This document shows, piece by piece, positions 25,997 to 34,883 of a stretch of DNA of 64,000 bases. The position numbers and the translations under genes were made by a program. How positions within the stretch are numbered: the stretch's first letter is position 1; the number at the start of each line of letters is the position of its first letter. The DNA is from Pararhodobacter sp. SW119 (GTDB taxonomy: Bacteria > Pseudomonadota > Alphaproteobacteria > Rhodobacterales > Rhodobacteraceae): NCBI RefSeq assembly GCF_017811755.1, contig NZ_JADDJF010000012.1, positions 35,063 to 99,062 of the forward strand, read 5' to 3'. Under the pieces are notes generated by a model. That model was not told the DNA's origin. It saw nothing but the letters and a program-made list of their open reading frames with translations, and made no database searches.

Positions 25997-26821
25997 TCAG
26001 GCCAGCCACCGTTTGCGGCGCCGGTAGCTGCGCACGTCACGGAAGCTCTTGCGGCCCTTGTCGGACATGCCCAGGTAGAATTCCTTCACGTCCGGGTTCT
26101 CGCGAAGCGCCTCGGCGGTGCCCTCCATCACCACGCGGCCGTTTTCCAGGATGTAGCCGGTATGCGCATAGCGCAGCGCGACGTTGGTGTTCTGCTCGGC
26201 CAGAAGGAAGGTCACGCCCTGTTCTCGGTTGAGCCGCTGCACGATCTCGAAGATCTGCTCGACCAGCTGCGGCGCCAGACCCATCGAGGGCTCATCGAGC
26301 AGGATGGTCTCGGGGCGCGACATCAGCGCCCGGCCGATCGCCGTCATCTGCTGCTCGCCGCCCGAGGTATAGCCGGCCTGCGAGCGGCGACGCTCCTTCA
26401 GGCGGGGGAAGTATTCGTAGACCATCTCCAGGTCCCGCATTGTCGCGGCGCGGCCGTCGGCGCGGGTATAGGCGCCGGTCAGCAGGTTCTCCTCGACCGA
26501 GAGATGCTCGAAACAGTGCCGTCCCTCCATCACCTGGATGATGCCGGTCTTGACCAAGCCCGCCGGGTCGGCGTTGGCCAGGTTCTTGCCGCGATAAATG
26601 ATCGACCCCTTCGTGATCTCGCCGCGTTCGGAGGCCAGCAGGCCCGAGATCGACTTGAGCGTCGTCGACTTGCCCGCGCCGTTGCCCCCCAGCAGCGCCG
26701 TGATCGCGCCCTTGGGCACGCTCAGGCTGACGCCCTTCAGCACCAGGATGACGTGGTTGTAGATCACCTCGATGTTGTTGACCTGCAATAGCGTCTCGGT
26801 CTTGGTGGGGTGGTCGAACAT
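25997..26821 (-). CDS. livF: Branched-chain amino-acid-type ABC importer ATPase (LivF family)
   Basis: A 274-aa ATPase with Walker A GGNGAGKST, signature TSGGEQQM, Walker B TILLDEPSMGLAPQ and H-loop-like AEQNTN, the usual LivF wording. A basic tail of about 20 residues (FRDVRSYRRRKRWLA) extends past the normal LivF end. It pairs with LivG to energise LivH/LivM. Despite the family name, substrates of such clusters with acyl-CoA ligases are often aromatic or other organic acids. Confidence 0.88.
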   Translation of the reverse strand: MFDHPTKTETLLQVNNIEVIYNHVILVLKGVSLSVPKGAITALLGGNGAGKSTTLKSISGLLASERGEITKGSIIYRGKNLANADPAGLVKTGIIQVMEGRHCFEHLSVEENLLTGAYTRADGRAATMRDLEMVYEYFPRLKERRRSQAGYTSGGEQQMTAIGRALMSRPETILLDEPSMGLAPQLVEQIFEIVQRLNREQGVTFLLAEQNTNVALRYAHTGYILENGRVVMEGTAEALRENPDVKEFYLGMSDKGRKSFRDVRSYRRRKRWLA

Positions 26822-26854
26822 GACGCGAAGTCCCTGCGATGGATGGGTCGGGAT

Positions 26855-26880
26855 GCGGGCGCGGCCGGGGCCGCGCCCGC
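26855..26880 (-). other. Intercistronic GC hairpin after livK
   Basis: GCGGGCGCGG (26855-26864) pairs perfectly with CCGCGCCCGC (26871-26880) around a 6-base loop in the 72-bp gap between the binding-protein gene and livF. No T-run follows; it probably protects the abundant livK transcript end or attenuates read-through. Confidence 0.6.
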
Positions 26881-26893
26881 CCTTGGTCTCGGA

Positions 26894-28201
26894 TCAGCCG
26901 CCCGAACGCTCCAGGCACTGCGGTTCGATGTTGTTCTCGGCGGCGTAGGCCAGCGAGTCCTCCATCACCATTTCCATGATCAGGTCGCGATTCGGCGCGA
27001 TCCAGTCGGTGATCAGGCTCCAGGTGCCGCTTTCCGCGTCCCACTGCTGGATCATCGCCTCGCCGGTGCCGCCGTGGTTCTGGCAGGTGACCTCGAAAGC
27101 CGGACCGAAGCCAGGCAGGCCCAGTTCCTCCATCAGCTCTTCGGTGATGACCAGGTTGGCCATGCCGTCACGCATCATCGCCGGAGTGATCTCCTCCACG
27201 CCGTGGATCTCCTGCGCCTTCTTCGCGGCTTCGACCGCCAGCATCGAGGCATACATGCCGCGCGAATAGAGCACGGTGCCGACCTCGTCGCCGGTGCCGG
27301 CCGCCAGGCCGCGGTCGATCACGTATTCCTGGATGTCGTCATAGATCGGGTAATCGCGCCCGGTCCCGTGCATCGCCAGCGACTTGTAGCCATGCGCGCC
27401 GGCACCCGCCGGGCGCACGTCCTGCTCGGACCCCGACCACCAGACGCCGATGAAGTTCTCCATCGGGAAGCGGATGTTGGCGGCCTCCTGGATGGCGACG
27501 GCGTTCATCACGCCCCAGCCCCACATGGTCACGTAGTCCGGCCGTTCGCGGCGGATCTGCAGCCACTGGTTGCCCTGCTCCTGACCCGGGCTGTCGACGC
27601 CGATGGTGATCAGCTCGTATCCGTGATGCTCGGCCAGGCGCGTCAGCGTCGGGATCGGTTCGCGCCCGTAGGCCGAGTTGTGGTAGAGCAGAACGATCTT
27701 CTTGCCTTCGAGCGAGCCGTCGTTTTCCTCCAGCAGGTAGTTGATGATCACGCTGGCGCCGTCCCAGTAGGTGCCGGGATAGTTGAAGGTCCAGTTGAAC
27801 ACCTCGCCATTCACCGCCGAGGTGCGGCCGTAGCCCATCGTGTGCATCGGCACCTGGTCTTCCATCGTGCGCGGGATCAGCTGGTAGGTGATCCCGGTCG
27901 ACAGCGGCTGGATGACCAGCGGGCTGTCGCCGCGGATACCCTGATAGCATTCCACGCCGCGCTCGGTGTTGTAGGCGGTTTCGCATTCGGTCATGCGGAT
28001 CGGAACCCCGCCGATGCCGCCGTCGCGTTCGTTGATCAGCGTCAGGTAGTCCTGGTAGCCGTCGGCAAAGGCCATCCCGTTCGGGCCGAAGGGGCCGGTG
28101 CGGTAATTCAGCATCGGGAAATGCAGCGACTGGGCGACAGCCGGGGCCGCTGCGGTCATGGTGACCGCAAGAACCGCGGCCATTCGGGTCATGTTCATCA
28201 T
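26894..28201 (-). CDS. livK: Liv-type ABC importer periplasmic binding protein
   Basis: A 435-aa secreted binding protein of the type I periplasmic (Leu/Ile/Val) fold. The signal peptide ends at AAPAVAQS; landmarks are FPMLNYRTGPFGPNGMAFADGYQDYLTLIN broken at the FGPNG ligand loop, GKKIVLLYHNSAYGREPIP, and a C-terminal Cys (EPQCLERSGG). It is longer than E. coli LivK (about 370), as in ligase-associated clusters. GGAGGAAAA precedes the start at 28201 (28198 is equally possible). It captures the substrate for LivHM. Confidence 0.88.
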   Translation of the reverse strand: MMNMTRMAAVLAVTMTAAAPAVAQSLHFPMLNYRTGPFGPNGMAFADGYQDYLTLINERDGGIGGVPIRMTECETAYNTERGVECYQGIRGDSPLVIQPLSTGITYQLIPRTMEDQVPMHTMGYGRTSAVNGEVFNWTFNYPGTYWDGASVIINYLLEENDGSLEGKKIVLLYHNSAYGREPIPTLTRLAEHHGYELITIGVDSPGQEQGNQWLQIRRERPDYVTMWGWGVMNAVAIQEAANIRFPMENFIGVWWSGSEQDVRPAGAGAHGYKSLAMHGTGRDYPIYDDIQEYVIDRGLAAGTGDEVGTVLYSRGMYASMLAVEAAKKAQEIHGVEEITPAMMRDGMANLVITEELMEELGLPGFGPAFEVTCQNHGGTGEAMIQQWDAESGTWSLITDWIAPNRDLIMEMVMEDSLAYAAENNIEPQCLERSGG

Positions 28202-28253
28202 TTTTCCTCCCATGGACGTTGATGAATGATTGGCAATCAGGCGGCCCGCCCCG

Positions 28254-29330
28254 TCAGTGCGGGAAGGGCCAGAGGCGCAGCTTCTCCTTGATCGTGCGCC
28301 AGAGCGCGGTCAGCCCGTGCGGCTCCATCACCAGAAACAGGATGATCAGCGCGCCGATGATCATGATTTCCAGGTGCGCGGCGACATCGGTGGGCCAGCC
28401 CAGGTTGTTGACCAGCAGGATCTTCAGCAGGACCGGCCCGACGACCAGCAGGAACGCGCCCAGGAACGACCCCAGGATCGAGCCCAGCCCGCCGATGATG
28501 ACCATGAAGAGCACGAGGAACGACTTGTCGATGCCGAAGGATTCGCCGGCCTCGGCCGCGCCCAGATAGACGGTGAAGAACAGCGCGCCCGAGATGCCGA
28601 CTAGGAAGGACGACACGGCGAAAGCCGACAGCTTCGCCCTCAGCGGGTTCACCCCGATGATCTCGGCGGCGATGTCCATGTCGCGGATCGCCATCCACTG
28701 CCGCCCCAGCGTGCCGCGCGTGAGGTTGCGCGCGAGCCAGGCGCTGGCGATCAGGAACACCGCGCAGAGCAGATAGCCCGACACCGCTGTCGCCGAGGCC
28801 CCGGTCACCGGATAGCCGAACAGCTCCCGCGTCGGCATCGAGATCATGCCGGTGGGCGAGTAGTTGAAGAACCACGGCGTGCGCGTATAGAGCCAGATCA
28901 GGAAGAACTGCGCCGCCAGCGTCGCCACCGCCAGATAGAACCCCTTGATCCGGAGTGACGGCAACCCGAAGGCCACGCCGACCCCCGCCGTCACCACGCC
29001 CGCCAGGATGATCACGAAGATGATGTTCAGCGACGGAAAGGCCGTGGTCAGCTTGAAGGCGGCATAGGCGCCGGTGGCCATGAAGGCCCCGGTGCCCAGG
29101 CTCAACTGCCCGCAATAGCCGATCAGGATGTTCAGCCCCAGCGCCGCGATCGTGTAGATCAGGAAGGGGATGACGATCGCGTTCGCCCAGTAGTCGTTGA
29201 TGAAGAACGGCACCACCCCCAGCGCGAATATCACCGCCAGGTAATAGGCCAGCCGGTCACCCCTGAGCGGGAAGGTCTGGTTGTCGGCGGCGTAGCTTGT
29301 CTTGAAGTCGCCGGCTTCGCGGTAAATCAT
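28254..29330 (-). CDS. livM: Liv-type ABC importer permease (LivM family)
   Basis: A 358-aa inner-membrane permease with about nine helices. The conserved LNILIGYCGQLSLGTGAFMATGAYAAF region, marked by GYCGQLSLG at about 88, and the later DKSFLVLFMVIIGGLGSILGSFLGAF stretch (GGLGSI) identify LivM. A hydrophilic N-terminal tail of about 35 residues precedes helix 1. The start at 29330 lies 4 bp after the livH stop. Confidence 0.9.
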   Translation of the reverse strand: MIYREAGDFKTSYAADNQTFPLRGDRLAYYLAVIFALGVVPFFINDYWANAIVIPFLIYTIAALGLNILIGYCGQLSLGTGAFMATGAYAAFKLTTAFPSLNIIFVIILAGVVTAGVGVAFGLPSLRIKGFYLAVATLAAQFFLIWLYTRTPWFFNYSPTGMISMPTRELFGYPVTGASATAVSGYLLCAVFLIASAWLARNLTRGTLGRQWMAIRDMDIAAEIIGVNPLRAKLSAFAVSSFLVGISGALFFTVYLGAAEAGESFGIDKSFLVLFMVIIGGLGSILGSFLGAFLLVVGPVLLKILLVNNLGWPTDVAAHLEIMIIGALIILFLVMEPHGLTALWRTIKEKLRLWPFPH

Positions 29331-29334
29331 GGTC

Positions 29335-30321
29335 TCAGACCCTCTCGATGATCTTTTCGCCAAAGAGGCCCTGCGGCCGGAACAGCAGGAACGCCAGCGC
29401 CAGCATGTAGGCGAACCAGTTCTCCGTCGCGCCGCCGACGATGGGCTGCATGAAGAAGTCGAAGAGCTTCTCGCCCACGCCGATGATCAGCCCGCCGACG
29501 ATCGCCCCGGGGATCGATGTGAACCCACCCAGGATCAGCACCGGCAGTGCCTTCAGCGCGATCAGCGAGAGCGAGAACTGCACCCCCGATTTCGCGCCCC
29601 ACATCATCCCGGCGACCAGCGCAACGATCCCCGCCAGCGACCAGACCAGCACCCAGATGAAGCGCAGGCTAATGCCGACGCTGAGCGCCGCCTGGTGGTC
29701 GTCGGCCACCGCGCGCAGCGCCCGGCCCTGCTTTGTGTACTGCGAGAACAGCACCAGCGAGATGACCAGCAGGCTCGCGATCAGCGCCGCCCAGATCTCC
29801 AGCCGGTCCATGTAGAAGCCGTAGCCAAACCAGGCGAAGGTCAGGTCGTCCACCGGGCCGGACATGCCCTGCGGCAGGCCCACGTCCAGCCGCTTGACCT
29901 CGGCCCCCCACATGATGTCGCCGAAGCCTTCCAGGAAATATGCCAGCCCGATGGTGGCCATGAACAGGATGATCGGCTCCTGGTTGACCAGGTGGCGGAA
30001 GATGAAGCGCTCCACCGCCCAGGCGAAGATGACCATCACCACGACCGTGCCGGCGATCGCCACCACCGTCGGCAGGGTCCAGCCGAAATGGTGCATCCGC
30101 GTGCCGAAGATCGCGTTGATCAGGTGCGAGAAGGGGATCTGCCCGGTCTGCAACCCGACCAGCGTCAGGGCCGCGAACAGCGCCATCACCCCCTGGCTGA
30201 AGTTAAAGATGCCGCTGGCCTTGAAGATCAGCACGAAGCCCAGCGCGACCAGCGCATACATCACCCCCGCCGTGAGGCCGTTCAGCGCGGCCTCCATCGC
30301 GAACAGCAGCGTGTCAGGCAT
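29335..30321 (-). CDS. livH: Liv-type ABC importer permease (LivH family)
   Basis: A 328-aa permease with about eight helices: GLTAGVMYALVALGFVLIFKASGIFNFSQG is the diagnostic first segment (core LGFVLIFKASG), and the EAA-like coupling region is DHQAALSVGIS. It pairs with LivM. It lies 38 bp after livG and 4 bp before livM in the same leftward operon. Confidence 0.9.
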   Translation of the reverse strand: MPDTLLFAMEAALNGLTAGVMYALVALGFVLIFKASGIFNFSQGVMALFAALTLVGLQTGQIPFSHLINAIFGTRMHHFGWTLPTVVAIAGTVVVMVIFAWAVERFIFRHLVNQEPIILFMATIGLAYFLEGFGDIMWGAEVKRLDVGLPQGMSGPVDDLTFAWFGYGFYMDRLEIWAALIASLLVISLVLFSQYTKQGRALRAVADDHQAALSVGISLRFIWVLVWSLAGIVALVAGMMWGAKSGVQFSLSLIALKALPVLILGGFTSIPGAIVGGLIIGVGEKLFDFFMQPIVGGATENWFAYMLALAFLLFRPQGLFGEKIIERV

Positions 30322-30359
30322 GCCCGCCCCCTATCGATTCATGTCTCATCGCCGCGCGC

Positions 30360-31181
30360 TCAGTCATGGGCGACCCCCAGATAGGCCTTGATGACCTCTT
30401 CATTGTTGCGCACCTCCTCGGGGGTGCCGTCGCCGATCTTCTGGCCGTAATCCATCACCACGACGCGGTCGGAAAGGTCCATGACCACGCCCATGTCGTG
30501 CTCGATCAGCGCGATCGTCGTGCCGAACTCGTCGTTGACGTCCAGGATGAAGCGGCTCATGTCCTCCTTCTCCTCGACGTTCATGCCGGCCATCGGCTCG
30601 TCGAGCAGCAGGATCGACGGCTCGGCGGCCAGCGCGCGCGCCAGTTCCACACGCTTCTTCAGCCCGTAAGGCAGCCGCCGCACCGGCGTCTTCCGGATAT
30701 GCTGGATTTCCAGGAAGTCGATGACCTTCTCGACCTTCTCGCGGTTCTCGGCCTCCTCGCGGGCGGCCGGGCCCCACCACAGCGCCTGGCTCAGGAACCC
30801 CGATCTCATGTGGTTCAGCCGGCCGGTCATGATGTTGTCGAGGACAGACATCCCCTCGAACAGCGCGATGTTCTGGAAGGTGCGCGCGATGCCCTGCTGG
30901 GCGACCTGATAGGGGCGCATGCGCGGGCGGCGCTGGCCCTTGTACCAGACTTCGCCCTCCTGCGGGTGGTAGAAGCCCGAGATGACGTTGAGCATGGACG
31001 ATTTGCCGGCGCCGTTGGGGCCGATGATGGCGCGGATCTCGCCCTCGCGGATATCGAAGCTGATGTCCTTGATCGCCACCACGCCGCCGAAGCGCAGGGT
31101 GATGTTCTTCATTTCCATCAGCACGCCGCCGATCTGGCGGCCATCGGCGGTGACGTAGCCCTCGGACCGGGCGTCGAGCAT
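30360..31181 (-). CDS. livG: Liv-type ABC importer ATPase (LivG family)
   Basis: A 273-aa ATPase with Walker A GPNGAGKSS, the QGIARTFQNIALF Q-loop typical of LivG, Walker B ILLLDEPMAGM and H-loop IEHDMG. The signature loop reads LPYGLKKRVE, the LivG-typical variant of LSGG. An N-terminal tail of about 20 residues precedes the first strand. It starts 3 bp after the stop of the 85-aa membrane protein. Confidence 0.9.
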   Translation of the reverse strand: MLDARSEGYVTADGRQIGGVLMEMKNITLRFGGVVAIKDISFDIREGEIRAIIGPNGAGKSSMLNVISGFYHPQEGEVWYKGQRRPRMRPYQVAQQGIARTFQNIALFEGMSVLDNIMTGRLNHMRSGFLSQALWWGPAAREEAENREKVEKVIDFLEIQHIRKTPVRRLPYGLKKRVELARALAAEPSILLLDEPMAGMNVEEKEDMSRFILDVNDEFGTTIALIEHDMGVVMDLSDRVVVMDYGQKIGDGTPEEVRNNEEVIKAYLGVAHD

Positions 31182-31184
31182 CGC

Positions 31185-31442
31185 TCAGATCCTCCCCACT
31201 AGGCCGACCAGCAGCCCGTAGGCGACGATCGAGCCGATGATGTAATGCAGTTTCGACAGCGGCAGGCCGGGCCAGAGCCGCTGCAGCGCGAGGATGCCGA
31301 AGGCGCCGCTGATCGCCCCGCTGATCGCGGGCTTGAGGAATTCGGGGAAGAAGCGGATAATCGCGAAGGACAGCACCAGCCCGGCCACCGCCAGCGCCCC
31401 GGCGGCGACATACTGGTTGCGGCTGATCGGGACGGGAGTCAT
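31185..31442 (-). CDS. Small membrane protein of the Liv/acyl-CoA synthetase operon
   Basis: An 85-aa protein with two or three hydrophobic segments (AAGALAVAGLVLSFAIIRFF, AISGAFGILALQRL, IIGSIVAYGLLVGLVG). Its ATG overlaps the stop of the acyl-CoA synthetase (ATGA at 31439-31442) and it ends 3 bp before livG, so it is embedded in the operon. I do not recognise a family. A role as accessory to the importer or membrane anchoring of the ligase is possible but only inferred from position. Confidence 0.75.
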   Translation of the reverse strand: MTPVPISRNQYVAAGALAVAGLVLSFAIIRFFPEFLKPAISGAISGAFGILALQRLWPGLPLSKLHYIIGSIVAYGLLVGLVGRI

Positions 31443-33409
31443 TCCGCCGCCATCTTCCGCGCCGCCTGCCGCACCTTCGCGTCGCGCAGCTCCAGCGTCG
31501 CGGTGATCTTGCCCTTGCGGCCGTCCTCGTAGGTGACTTCGGTCTCGGTGTAGATCTCGGACTTGCCGGAATAGAGCGCGTCGATCAGGTCGGCGAACTT
31601 CTCCTCGATGATGCGGCGGCGGACCTTGCGGGTGCGCGTCAGTTCGCCGTCGTCGGCGTCCAGTTCCTTGTGCAGCACCAGGAAGCGATGCACCTGGCAG
31701 CCCGACAGCATCGTGTCCTCGGCGATCGAGGCGTTGGTCTCCTCGACATGCTCCTGGATCATCGCCAGCACCTTCGGATGCCCGGCCAGTTCCTGATAGC
31801 TGGAATAGGCGATGTTGTTGCGCTCGGCCCAGTTGCCCACCGCCGTCAGATCGATGTTGATGAACGCCACGCAGCGGTCCCGGCCATTGCCAAAGACCAC
31901 GGCCTCCAGGATGTTGGGATAGAATTTCAACTTGTTCTCGACGTATTTCGGCGCAAACAGGCTTCCATCCGCCATTTTTCCGACATCCTTGGCGCGGTCG
32001 ATGATGCGCAGATGCCCGGTGCCCTCCTCGAAGAAGCCGGCGTCGCCGGTGGCCACCCAGCCCTCGGCATCCTTGGTCGACGCGGTCGATTCGGCGTTCT
32101 TGTAGTAGGACACGAACACGCCCGGAGAGCGGTAGAAGACCTCGCCATTGTCGGCGATCTTCACCTCCACCCCCGGCGACGGCACGCCGACGGTGTCCGA
32201 GCGCACCTCGCCATCGGGCTGCTGGGTGATGAAGACGCTGGCCTCGGTCTGGCCGTAAAGCTGCTTGAGGTTGATGCCGAGGCTGCGGAAGAAATCGAAG
32301 ATCTCGGGCCCGATCGCCTCGCCGGCGGTATAGGCCACGCGGATCTGGCTCAGCCCCAGCGTGTTCTTCAGCGGCCCGTAGACCAGCACGTTGCCCAGCG
32401 CGTATTTCGCCCGGTCCGCCGCGCTGACCGGCTTGTCGTCCAGGATCGCCGGGCCGACCCTGCGCGCGTGCTCCATGTAGTTCTTGAACAGCCGCAGCTT
32501 CAGCTTGCTCGCATCCTCCATGCGGATCATCACCTGCGTCAGCATGGTCTCGAAGATGCGCGGTGGGGCGAAGAAATAGGTCGGCCCGATCTCGCGCAGG
32601 TCGGTCATCATGGTGGCGTCGGATTCGGGGCAGTTCACGCAGAACCCGGCCCAGTAGGCCTGCCCGATGGCGAAGATGAAATCGCCCACCCAGGCCATCG
32701 GCAGATAGGCCAGGATCTCGTCGCTCTGCCGCAGCCCGTCGAACTCGGCCGAGGCCTTCGAGGTCTCGATGATGTTGCGGTTGGACAGCACCACGCCCTT
32801 GGGCTTGCCGGTCGTGCCGCTGGTATAGAGCATGACGCAGGTATGATCGTAGGTCAGTTCCGCCGTGCGCTTGGTGACCTCGGCCTCGAAACGCTGGTGG
32901 CCCGCGCGCCCCTCGGCCTGCACGTCCATCAGCCAGTTCATGTGGGTGTGGTCGTATTTGCGCATGCCGCGCTTGTCGAGGTAGACGATCTCCTCGATGC
33001 ACTTGACGGTTTCCTGCACCTCCAGGACCTTGTCGACCTGCTCCTGGTCACCGCAGACGACGAAGCGCGCGCCGCAATGCTCCAGCACATAGGCCATCTC
33101 GTCGGCCGCCGCGTCCTGATAGAGCGGCACCGGGACCGCGCCCGCCGACTGCGCCGCGACCATCGACCAGTAAAGCGCCGGGCGGTTGCGGCCGATGATG
33201 GCGACGTAATCCCCGCGGTTCATGCCCAGCGCCAGGAACCCCATTGCCATGGCGCGGACTTCCTCCTCGACCTGCTTCCAGGTCCAGCTCTGCCAGATGC
33301 CGAATTCCTTTTCGCGGTAGGCGGTCGCGGATGCGTAGCGCGTCGCGTTGCGCGCCAGCAGCGCGGGCACCGACTGCAGGGCCGTCTCGGTCGCGGTCGA
33401 ACTCACCAT
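31439..33409 (-). CDS. Long-chain-type AMP-forming acyl-CoA synthetase
   Basis: A 656-aa adenylate-forming enzyme. The P-loop-like motif YTSGTTGKPKGV is at about 210, the GQTEAS adenylation motif and the GDAGFFEEGTGHLRIIDRAKD hinge region (core GDAGFFE) follow, and the lid contains YVENKLKFYPNI. Its size and order match FadD15-type long-chain ligases that often accompany Liv-type importers in Alphaproteobacteria. It is the first gene of the operon acs-85aa-livG-livH-livM-livK-livF-paaK-like. GGAGGAGGG precedes the ATG. Whether the substrate is a fatty or an aromatic acid is not resolvable by eye. Confidence 0.87.
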   Translation of the reverse strand: MVSSTATETALQSVPALLARNATRYASATAYREKEFGIWQSWTWKQVEEEVRAMAMGFLALGMNRGDYVAIIGRNRPALYWSMVAAQSAGAVPVPLYQDAAADEMAYVLEHCGARFVVCGDQEQVDKVLEVQETVKCIEEIVYLDKRGMRKYDHTHMNWLMDVQAEGRAGHQRFEAEVTKRTAELTYDHTCVMLYTSGTTGKPKGVVLSNRNIIETSKASAEFDGLRQSDEILAYLPMAWVGDFIFAIGQAYWAGFCVNCPESDATMMTDLREIGPTYFFAPPRIFETMLTQVMIRMEDASKLKLRLFKNYMEHARRVGPAILDDKPVSAADRAKYALGNVLVYGPLKNTLGLSQIRVAYTAGEAIGPEIFDFFRSLGINLKQLYGQTEASVFITQQPDGEVRSDTVGVPSPGVEVKIADNGEVFYRSPGVFVSYYKNAESTASTKDAEGWVATGDAGFFEEGTGHLRIIDRAKDVGKMADGSLFAPKYVENKLKFYPNILEAVVFGNGRDRCVAFINIDLTAVGNWAERNNIAYSSYQELAGHPKVLAMIQEHVEETNASIAEDTMLSGCQVHRFLVLHKELDADDGELTRTRKVRRRIIEEKFADLIDALYSGKSEIYTETEVTYEDGRKGKITATLELRDAKVRQAARKMAAE

Positions 33410-33609
33410 GTCCCTCCTCCCGAACGGGGCGGGCACCTCCTCCTGCGCCCGCCCCTTCGCTGGGCCCTTGGTGACGGCCAAGTTTTGCCGGACTTTTTCC
33501 ACAACCTTACGAATTGTTACCGCCGGGCGAGTGGGCCGGGGGCGCGCGTTGGCGGGCTTGGTCGCGCTGCCCGGCGCGGCTATGCTGCGCCGACCGGCCG
33601 GGGACGCGC

Positions 33610-34512
33610 ATGCAGAACGCCAACACACGCCTGAACCTTTCCGCCGGCATCGCCTCGGTCACGGTGGCGGTCACGCTGATCGGGCTGAAGCTCTGGGCGC
33701 TCCTCGCCACCGGGGCGCTCAGCGTCGCGGCGTCGCTGGCCGACAACCTGCTGGATCTGGCGATGTCCGGGGGTGCGCTGGCCGCCATCGCCTATGCGGC
33801 GCGGCCGGCCGATCACGACCACGCCTTCGGCCATACCTCGGCCGAGGATCTGGCGGCCTTCCTGCAGTCGCTGATCGTGCTCGGCTCGGCCGGGCTGATC
33901 GGGACGCTGGCGATCCTGCGCGCCATATCGCCCGACCCGCCCCGGATCGGCGCCGAGGGGGTGGGCATCGCCGTCATGCTGCTGTCGCTGGTGCTGACCG
34001 CGGCGCTGGTCCTCTGGCTGCGCCATGTCGCGCGCCGCACCGGCAACCGCGTCGTCGCCGCCGACGCGCTGCACTACCTGTCGGACCTCTTGCCCACCGC
34101 GGGCGTGCTGGCCGCGCTCGCCGCCTCGGCGCTCTGGGGGGTGACGCATGTCGATACCGCCGTCGCGCTGGTCGCCGCCGCCTGGCTCGCGGTCAGCGGG
34201 CTGCGGATCGGGCGCGGCGCCTGGGACGCGCTGATGGACCGCGCCGCCGAGCCCGAGGTGCTGGCGCGGATCCGCGCCATCGCCGACGACTGGCCCCGGA
34301 TCGCCGGCTGGCACGACCTGAAGACCCGCACCGCGGGCTCGCGCCTGTTCATCTCGCTGCATGTCGAGATCGACGGCCGGATCACCCTGAACGAGGCCCA
34401 CGCCATCGCCGACGGCCTCGAACACGCGCTCGAATCGGCCTTCCCCGATGCCGAGGTCATCATCCACACCGACCCCGTCGGCCCAGGCTCGGGCCGCCAG
34501 GCCAAGGGCTGA
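33610..34512 (+). CDS. Cation diffusion facilitator family transporter
   Basis: A 300-aa CDF protein with six predicted helices and a C-terminal cytoplasmic domain. The transport site is seen in SLADNLLDLAMS (helix 2) and ALHYLSDLL (helix 5); DHDHAFGHTSAEDLAAF lies in the cytoplasmic loop. The FieF-like Asp/His set suggests Zn2+, Fe2+ or Mn2+ export driven by protons. The ferrous-iron member is not distinguishable from zinc exporters here. It is divergent from the acyl-CoA synthetase (200-bp gap, nothing else seen) and convergent with the M3 peptidase. Confidence 0.87.
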   Translation: MQNANTRLNLSAGIASVTVAVTLIGLKLWALLATGALSVAASLADNLLDLAMSGGALAAIAYAARPADHDHAFGHTSAEDLAAFLQSLIVLGSAGLIGTLAILRAISPDPPRIGAEGVGIAVMLLSLVLTAALVLWLRHVARRTGNRVVAADALHYLSDLLPTAGVLAALAASALWGVTHVDTAVALVAAAWLAVSGLRIGRGAWDALMDRAAEPEVLARIRAIADDWPRIAGWHDLKTRTAGSRLFISLHVEIDGRITLNEAHAIADGLEHALESAFPDAEVIIHTDPVGPGSGRQAKG

Positions 34513-34548
34513 CCCCAAGGCACCCGCCGCCGCCCGCCGCGACCGCAC

Positions 34549-34881
34549 GAAAAGGCCTCGGAAGTTCTCCCGCCCCTCGTCAGGCTGTGCGCTTGGCGCA
34601 CAACCTTCCTCGCGTTGGGCCGGGCGCCGCGCGCTTCGCGCGCGGCGAAAAGAGGCTACGACGCAAATACCGGGCAACCCCCACCTCCTCCGGCATTTTT
34701 GTCCGAAAATATCTCGGGGGGTGAATTGGCGCAGCCAAGAGGGGGGCAGCGCCCCCCTTCTGCGCCTCACTCAAAGGCCGTCACCGGCGCGCGCAGACCT
34801 TGCCAAATCCCTGCCGCACCGTTCGGAACTGCCATACGCTTGCCATACGCTTGCCAGCCCCTTGCCATACGCCCGCCAGCA
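34549..34881 (+). repeat. Long structured intergenic repeat element, copy B
   Basis: A 333-bp non-coding element matching 45101-45437 along nearly its whole length. Order of parts: a GAAGTTCTCCCGCCCCTCGT block with CAGGCTG, hairpin TGTGCGC-ttg-GCGCACA (34586-34602), AACCTTCCTCGCGTTGGGCC, hairpin GCCGCGCGC-ttc-GCGCGCGGC (34626-34646), a variable stretch, the core GTCCGAAAATATC, GGGGGGTGAATTGGCGCAGC, hairpin GGGGGGC/GCCCCCC (34741-34757), a CAGACCTTGCCAAATCCCTG block, and three TGCCATACGC units. It fills the gap between the convergent CDF and M3 peptidase genes and stops 2 bp short of the peptidase stop codon. Confidence 0.9.
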
Positions 34882-34883
34882 GC

